The notes: generated by a model from the sequence alone, not told the origin. A stretch of DNA of 64,000 bases from Blasia pusilla (GCA_050084515.1 CM114273.1:23994001-24058000), one strand, 5' to 3'; counted from the stretch's first letter, positions 1 through 12,026 are shown. Program-made: numbers and translations.

Positions 1-1239
1 TAATCTTTAGCATTTCCTACCTTCCCACTTGCATTACTACCAATAAGTACCCGTGATTAGCATACCGGACCAGATATGCGATAATCCACTGGACAAATTG
101 CGGAAGATATTCGCATTGTCAATTACCTCTTGAATCTCTCGTCTAGTAGTTCCAACCTCCATTATCCACAACACAATTACACGATCCAGCACCTGCAGCC
201 GCAGAGATAATAATTGCACAATTACACACTTATCCGTCCGGAGTAGTCTGTAAAAAATCATGCAGCTCCTCTTTGTACTACGAGGTCAAATCGGTTCTTC
301 CATTAGCTAACTTCGTAGGTTGAATCTCGTACAAAGATTTCAAGTGATTTCCTTCCTTCATGCTGAATCATACATATTCATGTCAGATGCACTCCGTATG
401 TCTGCATGACACCTGCTCTCAACTAAATTTCCTTCCATTCAAGTAATTTAGATCATTCCAGATTCTAAATTTCCTTCCATAATTTTTCTTATGTTTTAAT
501 TTTCTTTCCTTCATTTTCCGCGAAAGGAATTCTTGGCGTGTCTCAAACTTCACTCTAGATTCATGATGTCGCACTATACTCTCAATGTCATCTGAGTCTT
601 CCAAGATATGTATACACAGTCCTATGCATGCACACTCTCAAACAATAGGCAGATTTGAACAACGCTAACATGTTAACTGCATCACTGTGAGAGTGGCAAA
701 AGTAGTAAACACTCATCGCGGCGTTGCGTCGGGCTTGGACATAAGCAGCAACACTCTATTTTCTCTTCAGTTGCGCATTTCTTTTTCGACTTACACATCG
801 CCTCATGTTCACTCTACTCTAGTTCCTCAAAAGTTGTTATACCGTTGGGCATAAATCCATAAAGGATGCTATCTGGTTGAGAAGTGAACGGTATTTTAGA
901 TCTGACCAGATTGCTTTCCTCTGAAGTACACTGAGTCCGCTTACTCCATTCATTTACTTCTCTATCCACAATACCAAGACTCCATTGCAACCACTCATCT
1001 ACAATTCCATAATGACAATCAAGCCCTTAGGTATGTCCACCTCATAATTTTCTACTTTTGCTCCATATTTCTTACCCTACTATTATGTTCTTATGCACAG
1101 TCTCTTCCAGAAATTACAACACCCATTACTCCGGGAGTCGATCACAATATCTCCCACCATCCTCTGTCCCAACACAACCGTCCATCTCACGGCCTATCAC
1201 AATGGTCAACTCATGAAAGATGGGAATCCACCAATAACC
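1..1239. other. No gene recognised
   Basis: AT-rich sequence with only short unrelated open frames on both strands. I see no domain motif, no convincing exon series and no structural RNA. It is probably intergenic DNA or very old repeat. Confidence 0.5.
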
Positions 1240-2150
1240 ATCACTTTCATTCCTATGTATACTTCTTCTATTTTCTACGCCTTTATAAGGTATAGTTATT
1301 TGCTTTAACATAACTACAATTACAGTCCATGGAGTTCTGCTGATTGTGAGTGTAGGCATGAGGATAACGTCCTCTTGGATATTTTCCCAATCGGGTACTT
1401 TACATGCACTATAACAGCTACATCTACCTCAACGGTTGTATTTCTTTTGGGAAATTTAGTTTTTTATTTTGCAAACTTTCATAGGTCTACTAAATCCATC
1501 TTAGCTTCAATGTGTCACTATCTCTCTCACCCTCCTAGCTTGGTCCTCATACGACCCTCCATCTCAATCACTACGCAACTAATCTGCTCGTGGTAGGTTG
1601 GCCTGCGCCAATACAAATCATTTCAATCATATCTATACCAGTTCCATTTTTCAGCACATTTATAAGATCATCTTTTTCACTTTAATGTACCTACACTTAG
1701 GGTCCCTAGAGTTCTGCCGATTGTGACTTTAGCCATGTGGATAAGTTCCTCTTGGAGATATTCACAATCGTGAGAACTTTAGAGGCATTATGATAGGTAG
1801 ATCTACCTCAAGAATTGACTTTCATTATTAAAGCGTTAGTTTGTTTTCTATACTTCCTCTTACTCTTGACACAATTATATCATAGACTTATCTGACTCAC
1901 AGTGCTACCATCATATTCAGATCCTTGTTTCTTTTCTTTTTTTCTTTCACAATCTCTACACTCTCCACACAATGGTTGACCAAATGAAGTTATTTATACT
2001 ATTTCACCATAGAGATTTTAGATTGATCAATCCATTTACACTACCACATACCAACGTCTATATCCAGCTTTTCACTCTCTTCTTGTTTTCTTTTGCAGAC
2101 TTTGATAGATCTACTATCTCCATCTTAACTTTGCAGTTGTACAACAATCA
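1240..2150 (+). repeat. Old imperfect direct repeat
   Basis: Two diverged copies can be aligned by eye. GAGTTCTGCTGATTGTGA near 1332 returns as GAGTTCTGCCGATTGTGA near 1711. A segment near 1471-1505 (ends CCATCTTAGC) returns near 2095-2129 (ends CCATCTTAAC). The offset changes from about 379 to about 624 bases, so the second copy carries roughly 245 extra bases. No coding function is apparent; an ancient non-coding repeat or old LTR pair are both possible. Confidence 0.5.
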
Positions 2151-2423
2151 GGTGAGTAACTACATACTCCATACATCTCTTTAATAAGGACCAACTCACA
2201 TAGCAGTGGACAAAGCCACATAGTCATTAGAACTCTACGTAGGTAGAGACTACTTCACAAAGGTCATTTACAACAACATAGAAACATTGCACGTGTGAGG
2301 CAGAGAAGGCAAAGTCTGATGAATTATAAACCTACATATCAGCTCTGGCCCTTAGCTCAACAGCTACTATCAACGTGGTCATCCATGACATCTCAGTTTA
2401 TACCTAAAATGCAGTGTTGTGGA
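2151..2423. other. Left flank of element A, nothing recognised
   Basis: Sequence to the left of the B1 repeat of element A. If the element were complete, its A2 and B2 repeats would lie here, but I cannot align this stretch convincingly with those of the other copies. It is either unrelated flank or a very diverged A2. Confidence 0.35.
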
Positions 2424-2557
2424 TGTCGTGCGCATGCGCATGCACATCGCTACACAACATACATTGTTATCGACAAACATACACACAAACACGCAAAATC
2501 CCATGCTAACTCATGGCATCCAAACAACGAGACAAGAAGTACCACAATATCTCCAAT
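2424..2557 (-). repeat. B1 terminal repeat of element A
   Basis: On the minus strand it begins ATTGGAGATATTGTGGTACT right after the polypurine tract and ends GCGCACGACA. It matches the B1 and B2 repeats of element C (46216-46343 and 46842-46966). The ending CGACA is shared with the B2 termini of elements B and D, so this is a terminal-type segment, although no A2 repeat can be recognised beyond it. Confidence 0.75.
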
Positions 2558-2576
2558 TTCCCCCCTAGCTAATGGT
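2558..2576 (-). other. Polypurine tract of element A
   Basis: On the minus strand this reads as a TAGCTAGGGGGG-type run directly before the B1 repeat. The equivalent runs in B (12027-12043), C (46205-46215) and D (33603-33616) also carry TAGGGGG immediately before B1. A purine run in this position is the expected primer for plus-strand DNA synthesis in LTR-type retroelements. Confidence 0.7.
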
Positions 2577-2737
2577 TAGGTCCCTCTAACTCCAGATAGC
2601 CATCTATCCCTACCTACCATGATATACATCTCTCAGACGCTAAGAGGAAGAAGGTCGGGTACTCATGTGGCCCCATCGTTAGTCGCCTTCTTGTCATCCA
2701 TGTCACAGACACAAGTCGGAATCTAGAACTACCTATC

Positions 2738-4087
2738 CTATGTACATGTGAGACACATCCATCATCTCTCAAGAACCCTAGTGAGAGGTGGCGTCAGACA
2801 TGCATATGCCATCCTCTCGAACACCCATCAGAGACTAGCATAGTGGCTACACCACGAGCAGAACCACATACGTATATCGCAAGCCTGCAGGAAGTATTGC
2901 TAAGCTCAGATCAATTGTACTGTCAATGTTTGGAAGATGACATGGTGCACAGTTATGCACATGGTCCTTCCAAACCATACCATCACGTCCCTCTAATAAG
3001 AGAACACCAGATGGAAAAATCTCATGCACTCTCAAGATGGGGCGCCCTGCAGTCACATCCAACATCGTGGTTGCCGTGTGCTGCAAGTAGACATAGTCTC
3101 CCTGATGAAACCTCCGGATAGTAGGTCGATAACCACCCCCCTCCCCTGAATAGTCATATGCCTCAATGTATCCTGATGTTACGCAATCGCCAAGTTCTCA
3201 AACGTCATGGGCGTCACTTTCCAAAATAACTCAACCCTTTGAGAACATCCTCGCATCCATACATCAAGGTCATCAAGGTTCAACACCTCACCAACATCTT
3301 GAAGAATGGCCGCAGGTAAATTTGGCTCTCGGCCATACAAAAGCAAGTATGGTGAGAAAGACGCTAAGGATGGCTGCCTGTTGGATCTGTATCCCATCGC
3401 CAACCACGGCAACTAGAGGTCCCAATCTCCTAGGTGACTTCTCTACAAGCCATAGTTGCGTAATTCTCTCTTCACCGTCTGCACAACCGCCTCCGCTAGT
3501 CCATCTGCCTTAGGATAATCTCGCAAAGTAGTGCGGTGGTTGATCAGTGCCTTATCACACAAGGCGTGAAACTCCCCGCAAAACTTTGTACCCTAGTCTG
3601 TCAACACCTTAGTGGGTACGCCGTAATGACTCAACACTCGATCTAGGAAGGCATGCGCTACTCCATTACTCGCTTTGTCAGGCAATGCAACCAACTCTAT
3701 CCACTTCGAGAAGTGCTCGACCATCACCAACATATAACGACTTTGGCGCTGCGTCAAAGACAAAGGTCCTGCAAAATCCAAAGTCCATCTATAATCTAAA
3801 ACCATGATTGTAAGTGGATACAACTGTGGAGTCGGAGCATTGAACAATTCATGGACTCGATCACACACCATTCCACTAGCAATAAACTGCTGAATGTCAA
3901 TCTGCATGCCTCGCCACTAATACTGGATCTGGAGCAAGCTGTACGTCCGCTTCACTCCAAAATGACCCAACTCCTCGTGGGCATGACGCATCAAACGTGC
4001 TCTCTGCGAAGAATGAGGCACTACACGCACTCTACCATCCTTCCAAACTCGCAATATATGTGTCCCCTCCCACCGAAACCATGTGGC
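2738..4087 (-). pseudogene. Element A integrase with C-terminal PHD finger (broken)
   Basis: Minus-strand remnant of a retroviral-type integrase. An HHCC zinc-binding start is visible near 3990-3900 (HAHEELGHFGVKRT). The catalytic core lies in about 3830-3593, with DFAGPL, a VEHFSKWIEL segment and VLTD at its end. The core's second half and C-terminal region occupy 3412-3179 and 3086-2847. The residues ILRVHEIFPSGVLLLEGRDG in the tail match the tails of C and D. After it come remains of a PHD finger with CSRGWHM near 2800, ending at a stop near 2738. It would insert the element's DNA, with the PHD finger as a possible chromatin tether. Frameshifts separate the segments. Confidence 0.75.
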
Positions 4088-5800
4088 TCATTGTAGGATC
4101 CGACCCCGCTCTCTAGCATCCACTATGCTCGCGACGTTGCCAGTACGCAAGTACTCCAAGACCACTCCATCATCATGAATGTCTCGATCACTTGTCGTTT
4201 CCTCACCGACTTGTGGATCTAAGGACTCTCCATTAGATCTGGCAACGGAAGTCTCAACAAGTTGGCTCTCCATAGCCAACAAGCCTAAATAGGATGACGC
4301 GTGCCATCTTGGCACAAACTCCCCATCACTCTCGCCATGCCAAGGAGCTCGAGTTGCATCTCGCTGACTCGCACATGGGTTACGACTCAAACAATATGCA
4401 TCATGGTTGAGCGTCCCTTGTCTATGCACCACCTCTAAGTCATACTCTTGCAACGAAAGAGCCCACCTCGCAAGCTTCCCTATAAGCTTGTCGGACTCTA
4501 TCAACCACTTAAGTGGCTGATGATCAGTAATGATGGTAAAGGGGTTTCCGAATAGATAACACCTAAAATGTACGACAAACCACATGGCGACCAAGCACTC
4601 ATCCTCATACGAGCTATACTTCATCTCATCAACGTTGTTTGAGCAACTAGCGTAAGCCACCACGAACTCTCTACCATCATCGTCATGCTGGATGAGCACG
4701 GCTCCAAGCCCCAACATGCTCCAATCGGTATGCAACTGGAAAGGACGCCCCCTAATTGATCTCCTCAATATGGGCGTGGACGTCAATATGTCCTTGAGCA
4801 ACTAAAATGCTCTCTCTTGCTCATCACCCTAGAGCCATTCCTGATCCATCTTAGTCAACAAGGTTAGCGGCTTCACAATCAAACTGAAAACCTTGATGTT
4901 CCGTCGATAGAAGTTTTCCAATCCCATGAATGCACAAACTTGATTCACATGTGTAGGGCGTATAATGCGTAAAATAGCCTCTACTTTCTTCTATTGCACA
5001 CCAAGGCCCCTTGGGTATATCGTCTGACCCAAGTACTCAATGTGGTCATAAAAGAACTTGCACTTGCCATGATGTAGCTTGAGCCCATATAATTGCAATC
5101 GTCAAAACACCTCTTATAGATTTCGCTCATGCTCCTCAATCATGACGCTAAAGACTACGATGTCCTCAATATAACACCTAGAAAAATCTAGACCTGCCAA
5201 GATCCTATCTATGACCCTATGAAACTCATCCGGGGCGTTCTTTAACCCAAATGGTAAGAACCACCACTCCTATAAACAATCCTTCCCATGAGGATTGATG
5301 CCCCAAAATGCCGTCTTACGCTTGTCCTCCAATCTAATAGGCAGCTGATGGTATCCGGCTTGCAAATCCAATGAACTGAAGACCTTTGCATGCCCAATCG
5401 CATCAAAGATCTCCTAAGGGGTGGAAATGGCAAACCTATCGGACTTCGTCTGCCGATTGATAGGTCAGTAATCTCCACACATCCACCTATCCGTCTAGTT
5501 GCCATGCACATCCTTCTTGACGGACATGACATTGGCAGATGCATACTCTCCATGCAACATCTCCACTAGTCCTGCTCCAACCAAGTCCTGACTCCTACTT
5601 TGAATCATAGCCTTCTCCATGTCACTGTACTTGTAGGGTCATCGGAAGATCGGCGTGTCACTCGACTACTCAATGCAGATCCTTGGACCCTTCAACGTAC
5701 CCAAATCCTGCATGCTAAATGCAAAACAACTCCTATAACTCCTCTAGAATTGATGTATCCAGCGCCGCTCTCATCTTGTCAACTTAGGGCCCATATATGG
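4088..5800 (-). pseudogene. Element A reverse transcriptase and RNase H (broken)
   Basis: The RNase H part (4801-4088) is one open frame of 237 residues. It contains LHTDWSMLGLGAVLIQHDDD, a SSYEDECLVAMWFVVHFR segment and TDHQPLKWL, typical of the Ty3/gypsy RNase H plus connection region. The RT part (about 5800-4802) is in several frames. The active-site box near 5155-5180 reads YIED where the other copies have YIDD. The domains follow the methyltransferase directly, as in elements B and D. This copy cannot encode a working enzyme. Confidence 0.75.
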
Positions 5801-6176
5801 CTTCCAAGTTTCCATCGTGACTAAGGTAGGACTCTCTGGCGCGGGTGTTGGTGGTTGCTATAGTACAACCCTGTCTCGGACAACATAACTCAACTACTCT
5901 CCTACAGCCAACTACAAAATCTGATCTCCATGTGAAGTACCCGGAACCACGTTCGATGCTGTGACTACCATCTCCCGGCATACCTGCAAAACATCCCAAG
6001 AAGTCCAAGGGTGTCTCTCCCGATCACCCATGGTATGTCAATCTGGTCATCCCAAACCAAGCTAGGTCCAACCTCCTTGAATGCATAGGAAGTAGAAAAA
6101 CTCACCAATGTGGGAAAGGCTGCTCATGGCATGCCAATCCTGTTGACCATAATCAACGGCGGTCAATCATCGTGCC

Positions 6177-6830
6177 TCATTTCCGTGATCGACGACTTGG
6201 ATCCAGAATAGAATCTACCAACAAATCGGAGGGGCATTCCACCCTCGCATACGCCCTCCGCAAAACCTCATGTGGGACCAAGTTGGTCGACCAAAGATGC
6301 GAGCGGTGTGCTCTAGAATCTACACTCATCGCATCCAAAAATAGTGCTGAGCCGATCCATGCACGCACCTGATGTGCACTCGTCACCACCCGTGACCTTG
6401 AATCGCCCAAGATCTGCACATTCTCCCGAATGTATGTTGGAGAACGAGATTGATGCTCGTGCAAGTGTCGCAAAATCCGCATCATCTGGCAAAATAATCT
6501 AGATCGAGTGTCAACTAACCCGCTACCTCGTCTAGCACTCGATTGGCCCTAACACGGCCAACCAGCAATGACCAAGTCTATGGCCCCTACTTGCTCTAAG
6601 TCTTGCGCCCCCAACAATGAAATATCCCTCGGTAGGGAAGTCTAGTATCCCTGGACAACGGACGCAGACAACAAGGCGGGAAAACCAAGGCGTAACTGCG
6701 CCACATGGTGAAGTGAAGCGCACCTCGCAACATCATGAATCCCCACATACAGGTATTGTTGCACGCTTACTCCTACCTGCAAAACAACGGCTAACCCAGT
6801 GTTGATCCCTCCAAAGAGATCCAACACCCA
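6177..6830 (-). pseudogene. Element A DNMT3-like cytosine methyltransferase (broken)
   Basis: Motif I (LDLFGGINTGLAVVLQVG) lies at the upstream end near 6827. A frame change follows, then the catalytic loop near 6550 (DLVIAGWPC). The glutamine codon after the catalytic cysteine has become TAG at 6549-6551. The ENV motif is in PTYIRENV and the arginine motif in DSRAHRSHLW. Motif order and sequence match the better preserved copies in B and D. The domain would methylate cytosine C5 in DNA using S-adenosylmethionine. It lies between protease and RT. Confidence 0.8.
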
Positions 6831-7333
6831 AATACCCTCCTAAGGGATGCACCATACAATGGGTGTGGTATCCAAGGGCGTCATCATAGTACTCTCGGCA
6901 ACTTTGGATTCCTTTAACCCGTCACGCTCCACGCGGTCTGCACATGCTCAATGGGAAAGCGTCGGAGCTCCTGAGTCAAGCCCCAAAGCGGCACCTCTCC
7001 TCCACGGAGTGATGCGGCGACCATGACACTCCTCTCCATAGAAATGTCATGAATGGGAGTGTCCTCTGCATGGACATGTCCCTCAATCAAAGCACTAGGC
7101 CAAGTGATGGTGCTACTAAATGCTACTAAGGTCGCAATCTTCCCTAGCTGTCGCTTGATCACTGCATCTGTAAATCGAACGGGTAATGAGCTAGGGCTCC
7201 CATCAACTGACTGCCATCTTGGTCTTTAGGATGCTGACTCCTCCCAATAAACCAGGAAAAACCCCATCGGGTACAAACTTGCTCCACCAACCAAGACGTC
7301 ATAGTACTCTGCATTAGTCACTATCGCCTTGGC

Positions 7334-7560
7334 TCACATCACAAACTCATCTATAGGATGTCCGAGGCGAATCCTCACCACGATCTCCTGTCGGGTGATA
7401 TACTGTGTGGTACTTGCTCCACCCAAGGATGTCTGTATCCGAAATGGAAAATGCTCCACATCGGCTCTCATCAGGCCCAATCCTTTGAATGATGCTTTTC
7501 CCAACATCAGGGGTTGCGCTCCTGAATCCAACAAGACACACTACGGACTAAAAGCTCTAC
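7334..7560 (-). pseudogene. Element A aspartic protease (fragment)
   Basis: The frame at 7534-7334 opens with LDSGAQPLMLGKASFKGLG, containing the DSG active-site triad of retroviral-type aspartic proteases. A short hydrophobic stretch and ARTGEIVVRIR-like residues follow in broken frames. The same sequence is seen in D (LLDSGAQPLMLGKA). It would cut the Gag-Pol polyprotein. Confidence 0.75.
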
Positions 7561-8256
7561 CTCCTAGACTCACCAACTGGAAGACCTCTCCGTGGTTATC
7601 CAGCAAAACAACACCAAGAGAAGCCATGGCATGCCCTATCGCGGGTCTAGCGGGCATCTCCGCCATCCTAGCAACCGTAGCCCATAATCTGACGTGGATG
7701 ACCCGAGCATCAACTCCCAGGGCAAGTCCATCACCTCCTCTGCAATCACCTCTGAACGTGATGCAAGAACTCCAACTCCATGCTCATATAGTGTAGCGGC
7801 TAGCCGGAGAACCTCGATGAGGATACGTCCCAACGTCATACCATTGGAAGCGGAAAATAAAGGAGCACGGTACACAACAATGGCCACCCCCAACAACGTG
7901 CTCGACACATGCTCCTCCTGAGCATCAGAAATAGGAGTTGTCGCACTCGCTTCTCCCATCGTCCTCCGTGCTTGCACACCTACAACATCACCAACTCTTC
8001 GAGAACTCTAATCATGACCCATCGATGGGGTCCTCATCGCCTCGAACAACGTGAAGGACTGAGGAAGCCTGGTCTGTTTCCTGGCTTCCCCTCGCTGTGG
8101 ATCCAACTCTACGGCTGCTCCACAGGTAACAACTATGGCGGCCTTCATTTGGGCAATATCGCACATCCAACCAAGATCCTCCATATCTTTGGCAGCTCCA
8201 TAAGACATCGATGCCATGGATCCGGCATCGGGTAACCTCAATGCCATAGCGGCAAC

Positions 8257-9361
8257 CTACACCTGTAGCTGTTGGATCTGAGCAACCATCCCAGCCTCAA
8301 GCTTGGCATCTCCCTCAACGGGTAAAGGTGGTGGGACTCTACCTCCTCCACGGGAAACTCCACCATCCCCTTGGGCAAATCCAATTCCTCGTCCTCCAAC
8401 GGGACCACCTAGTGCACGACCTCTAGGCCCACACGGACCGGCAACTTGCTCTGGTGCTCTCGCTGGCCCTCGGTCTAGACATAACTCAGAGTGCAAGCTG
8501 AAACATGTGGCGTGTGTGTGACCGTACCTCTGAAAATAGTCACACTGATAGCCTCCTGGTGCAGCACCATCTGCTCCTCCATGTTGAGGCACGCATCCAT
8601 GACCCTAGGGAGTGCAATCGCACTGATGATGGGATCCACCACATGACCAACAAGTAATCATAGGCGGTTGCTGCTGAGCCGCATATGAAGGCGCAGGTCT
8701 CTGTGGCACGGCCTCCGGTTATCCTCCCCGAGCTTGTGGTCCCACACACCTATCTCGGAATCCACGTTGCTGCACTGGTGGTGCAGGAAATGGTGACTGC
8801 TCTCGCCCAAAACCCATGGTGGCTACGGTCTCCTCCGCCATATTGCGCTCAATGTTCTTGGAGGTCCTAAACATCTCTCAACGTAGGGCCTGTTCATAAG
8901 AAGCCCCCCTCCCGTACACGTGTCCATAGGGTCCGGTCCAACATCGCGTACCATGACTGGATAGCCTGAGCCTCTGTCACCCCGTGAGTGACGTTAATCA
9001 ATCGGCGTAAGCGGGTGTAGGCCTCACGCAAACTCTCACCCGGGCGCCTGTGGAAGTCATGGATGCTCCCCAACTTCTCCATCCGTACCCCTTGGTAGCT
9101 TGCCCTCAACTCAGCGAAGAACTCAACCACGGGGTTGAACTTGGGACAAACTCGACTGGATGATGCAAGAGCTCCAGTGCAAGCAACGTGGATTGAACAA
9201 TGCTTGAACATACCATTCCATGTTGTAAATGGGTTGAACTCTCTATAACATCGAGGTGGTCTCCCACGTGGAGACTCTCGAAACCTCGTACCACTTAGGG
9301 TAAACCCTCTAGAGCTACCCTCCGGTCCGCTACCTCGCCTCTCAAAGTCCCGAAAGGACAT
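8257..9361 (-). pseudogene. Element A Gag: capsid and knuckle region (broken)
   Basis: The frame at 9361-8894 starts with a methionine (MSFRDFERRG) and contains FNPFTTWNGMFKH, FFAELRASYQGVR and RRPGESLREAYTRLRRLI. These fit the Retrotrans_gag capsid-type domain of gypsy elements. Downstream (8592-8257) is a glycine-rich, basic segment with a damaged CCHC zinc knuckle: CDYFQRYGHTHATC, where the second cysteine is replaced by phenylalanine. Gag would form the particle that packages element RNA. Confidence 0.75.
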
Positions 9362-10137
9362 CGTGATGATCCTTGTGCTCCTCTCACACGATCACTCTCA
9401 ACCTCAAGAGTAATCACTCAAGTACTCAACTAAACATGCGGCACTCAATCCACACTCTCTCATAGAGAGGTGTGTTGTGCGACAACAAGCGGCGTGGTAC
9501 GACAAATCGTCTACTATCCTATCATCTCATTGATAGGACACACCCTAAACTCTCGACATCCCACACAGGTCTATGTCCCTTAACCCATACATCAATGATG
9601 CTCTCAGCATCAACATGAAACCCAATATCCCACATAACTTCCGGATACCCAGAAATCCCTAACACATGCAGAGTAAAAGACCATAATGGGTAACCTGACA
9701 ACAAGTGTCGATGTTGCACCTCAGCAATTGAAAAACCTTGACCCCAACTCGATCGTGAAGACAACTCCTCAAGCAGCAAGTCGTACTCCTCTAGTACTGA
9801 CGATGCTCAAATCTCCTCAATGTGCGGTGCGGGTCCAGCGATACGGTGCCGCACTGGCGGCACATAACGGCTACAAATGGCACGACACTCGGTAATAGGG
9901 TGCATCACTCAGCGGCATACCCTCCTCAACAACAATAAACGCTCTTCTCTCTAGTGATGGTGCGGCTCGGCAATCGAGACGGTGCAGTGTGGCCACAAGA
10001 GGCACGCCGCGGCAATCGGCGGTGCGTTGCAGCTATGGCGTCGCGACACGGTACTCAAACCTCCTCGAGCAGCTACAAATCACGGCATAACAAAGCAAAC
10101 AAAACACTACAACCCTATCAATCCAAAAATGCAAACG
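9362..10137 (-). other. Element A 5' leader
   Basis: Non-coding stretch upstream of gag. It shares landmarks with the leader of element B, for example GGGTAACCTGA in the plus reading at 9688 and 19598. It has several CpG-rich patches. No A1 repeat follows; the sequence runs instead into an oppositely oriented repeat fragment at about 10138. Confidence 0.6.
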
Positions 10138-10437
10138 GCCGACCTCATTTTGGCTTATTTGGACCCATATAGAAAAACTTACTATTTCAAGTAAATTCCT
10201 ATTAGGAGTATAGTTTACTTTCTACATCATGAAATGGCCTTTGATCCCCAAAAGCATGTCAAGAGCCAAGGAGGTAACATGTGAGCATAAGTTACCGTGG
10301 AGAGAGCTTGGGAGAGAGAAGGAGGTATACCCACAGAAAGGGAGTTTGAAAGCTCATTCTCTCTTTATTAAACCTCTTGGCATGAGGATGTAGAGTTATA
10401 ATCCTCTTTGTCTTGTAAGGACACCCAACTCTTCAAG
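10138..10437 (+). repeat. A-type terminal repeat fragment of the A/C family, plus orientation
   Basis: The text near 10150 (TTATTTGGACCCATATAGAA) aligns with CATTTGGAGCCATATAGAGA at 46472 in element C, and similarity continues to about 10430 (AACCTCTTGGC). Its orientation is opposite to element A and to the LINE that begins at 10438. It therefore belongs to a separate insertion or a rearrangement, not to the 5' end of element A. Confidence 0.75.
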
Positions 10438-11278
10438 TCATTTCCAAAGGAGCGCCCTTGGGACTGTGTCAAAGGCCTTCTTGAAGTCTACAAAACAACA
10501 GAACAATTTACCGGGCTTGTGACATATTCTCGACTTGGAAGTTTCTTCAGTGCCGGAGTGTGAGAAGGTGATCGGTGCTATGTGAGTGTCGGAAACCCGC
10601 TTGTCCTCGGCTTGCACCTTCTTTTCTTCATCCCAATCGCTGATTTTCCTTTCTAGCGATTGCCCGCCCACAACTTGGCCATGAGGGAGCTCACCATGAT
10701 CGTTCAGTAGTTGGATGGTATCATTGGGTCTCCAGCCTTGAAGAGTGGGTAGATCGTATTCATTTGCCATTATGGTGGGAAGCTCTGTTGAACGCAATAT
10801 TGAACATTCGGTGAGGGTTGGGCCAATTGCCTCACTTGCATTTGAACATTTGAGCCTGGCACCCTAGGCCATAACGGTTTGTTAAGCAGCCTTTTGATTC
10901 TTGATGTGACATCGTCAATGGTGAAGAGGTCCCGGTAGATCTCGAAGCCCATTTTTGGTTAGGAGCGGTAGTGTTGGAGTGGTAAAGTTGGGTACCATAT
11001 GTGGTCAGATCTGTAGATCCCGGAGTGGAATGATGTTCTGTCTATTCCTGAGTATTCTCGAGAATTTGGCGATTGGTATTTCATCTTGCCTGTGAACTTG
11101 TGATCTTGATGGCAATGAATTTGTGTTTCTTCCTAGAACGCACCAATCGTTTGTAAGTTTTTGCAACAATCAAGTATGTGGAGAGTGTGGATCCTCTACG
11201 AGCCGGTGATTCAGCTCCTGCACTCTGGTCTCCTCTTTGATCCCTGTCAAACCGGGGTTGGGAGAAGAACGTAGAAGT
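10438..11278 (-). mobile_element. LINE, downstream part (start of RT), cut off at 10438
   Basis: Minus strand. The downstream end carries CCFVDFKKAFDTVPRALLWK, the motif A region of a LINE-type reverse transcriptase. Further upstream (11278-11081) is the continuation of the endonuclease-RT linker (STFFSQPRFDRDQRGD and onward), with a stop at about 11081. The segment joins in frame to the LINE portion ending at 20889 if element B and one copy of AAGT are removed. The 3' part of the RT is missing because a repeat fragment abuts at 10437. Confidence 0.85.
11275..11278 (+). repeat. Target-site duplication AAGT (left copy)
   Basis: AAGT lies directly left of element B. The same four bases lie directly right of it at 20889-20892. 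Removing B and one copy restores the LINE frame. Confidence 0.85.
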
Positions 11279-11414
11279 TGTCGTTGCATACATATCGCTA
11301 TACAACATACATCGCTGGTCACATCTACACCACACAACACCGATCTTCCCCACACACGGGTTGATCCACGATGTACAAAAATCAACTCATACATATACAT
11401 GGAGATCACTCAAC
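11279..11414 (-). repeat. B2 terminal repeat of element B
   Basis: 136 bp. It begins GTTGAGTGATCTCC on the minus strand and ends CGACA at the insertion border. It is almost identical to B1 (11890-12026). Confidence 0.9.
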
Positions 11415-11885
11415 AAAAATAAAGAGTAGTAAAATGGGCACACCCGGCCTAAAACTCCACTCCTCAATCTACATCGGCATATCGAGCCTCGTCCACCTTG
11501 TGCTATCAAGGAATCAGGACGCTAGCACCTAGTCCTAGCTCACACACATACAAGGGAGGTGCTCCAATACCAACATGAGAAAGATGGCTTAGGAAAGCCA
11601 TCTTCCTCTCTTATATAGGTTGGGAAGAGCCAAAAGGCTCAAACCCCAAAAATAGCCCTTCCCTTGGTAACTGCAATGGCGCCTGAGGTTGCAAGGCGGG
11701 TGACAGTCAACAAGTCATCCCGGTGTAAAAGACCTCAACATGAAAGTTCGAAACGGCGTTCGACACAATGGACCTATCCTCAACCTCATCCGACTTTGTG
11801 GGACAAAGTTACACTCAAGATAGTCCATTTGGCTCCTCGCCCTAACCACGATAGATCTCGGCCTATCGGCTACTCGGATGTGACA
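11415..11885 (-). repeat. A2 terminal repeat of element B
   Basis: About 471 bp, starting TGTCACATCCGAGTAGCC on the minus strand. It is a close copy of A1 (20411-20888). It contains the same TATA-like box and 10-bp stem-loop as A1. Confidence 0.9.
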
Positions 11886-11889
11886 ATTT

Positions 11890-12026
11890 TGTCATGTGCA
11901 TACATATCGCTACACAACATACATCGCTGGTCACATCTACACCACACAACACCGATCTTCCCCACACATGGTTGATCCACACATGTACAAAAATCAACTC
12001 ATACATATACATGGAGATCACTCAAC
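11890..12026 (-). repeat. B1 terminal repeat of element B
   Basis: 137 bp directly after the polypurine tract on the minus strand, nearly identical to B2. It is separated from A2 by four bases (11886-11889). It ends ATGACA, where B2 ends ACGACA. Confidence 0.9.

Larger units (their letters stand above)
2424..10137 (-). mobile_element. Element A: decayed gypsy-type retroelement with methyltransferase and PHD finger
   Basis: Reading right to left on the minus strand, the order is: leader (about 10137-9362), gag (9361-8257), linker, aspartic protease (about 7560-7334), DNA methyltransferase (6830-6177), RT and RNase H (about 5800-4088), integrase (about 4087-2893), PHD finger (about 2892-2738), a 3' untranslated stretch, a polypurine tract (2576-2558) and a B-type terminal repeat (2557-2424). 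All coding segments are broken by frameshifts and stops. The 5' A1 repeat and the 3' A2-B2 repeats are not found. Its B repeat groups it with element C (45-47 kb). Right and left limits are approximate where the terminal repeats are missing. Confidence 0.85.

Noticed and set aside
5242-5553. 103-residue frame in element A and a similar frame at 30627-30938 in element D
   Set aside because: They are the same out-of-frame reading of the RT region, conserved only because the RT beneath is conserved.
11279-12026. Reading the B1-A2-B2 block as two tandem insertions of ordinary LTRs
   Set aside because: The same block order is found in B, C and D with unrelated repeat sequences, and A1 at the 5' end lacks a B repeat in both complete elements.
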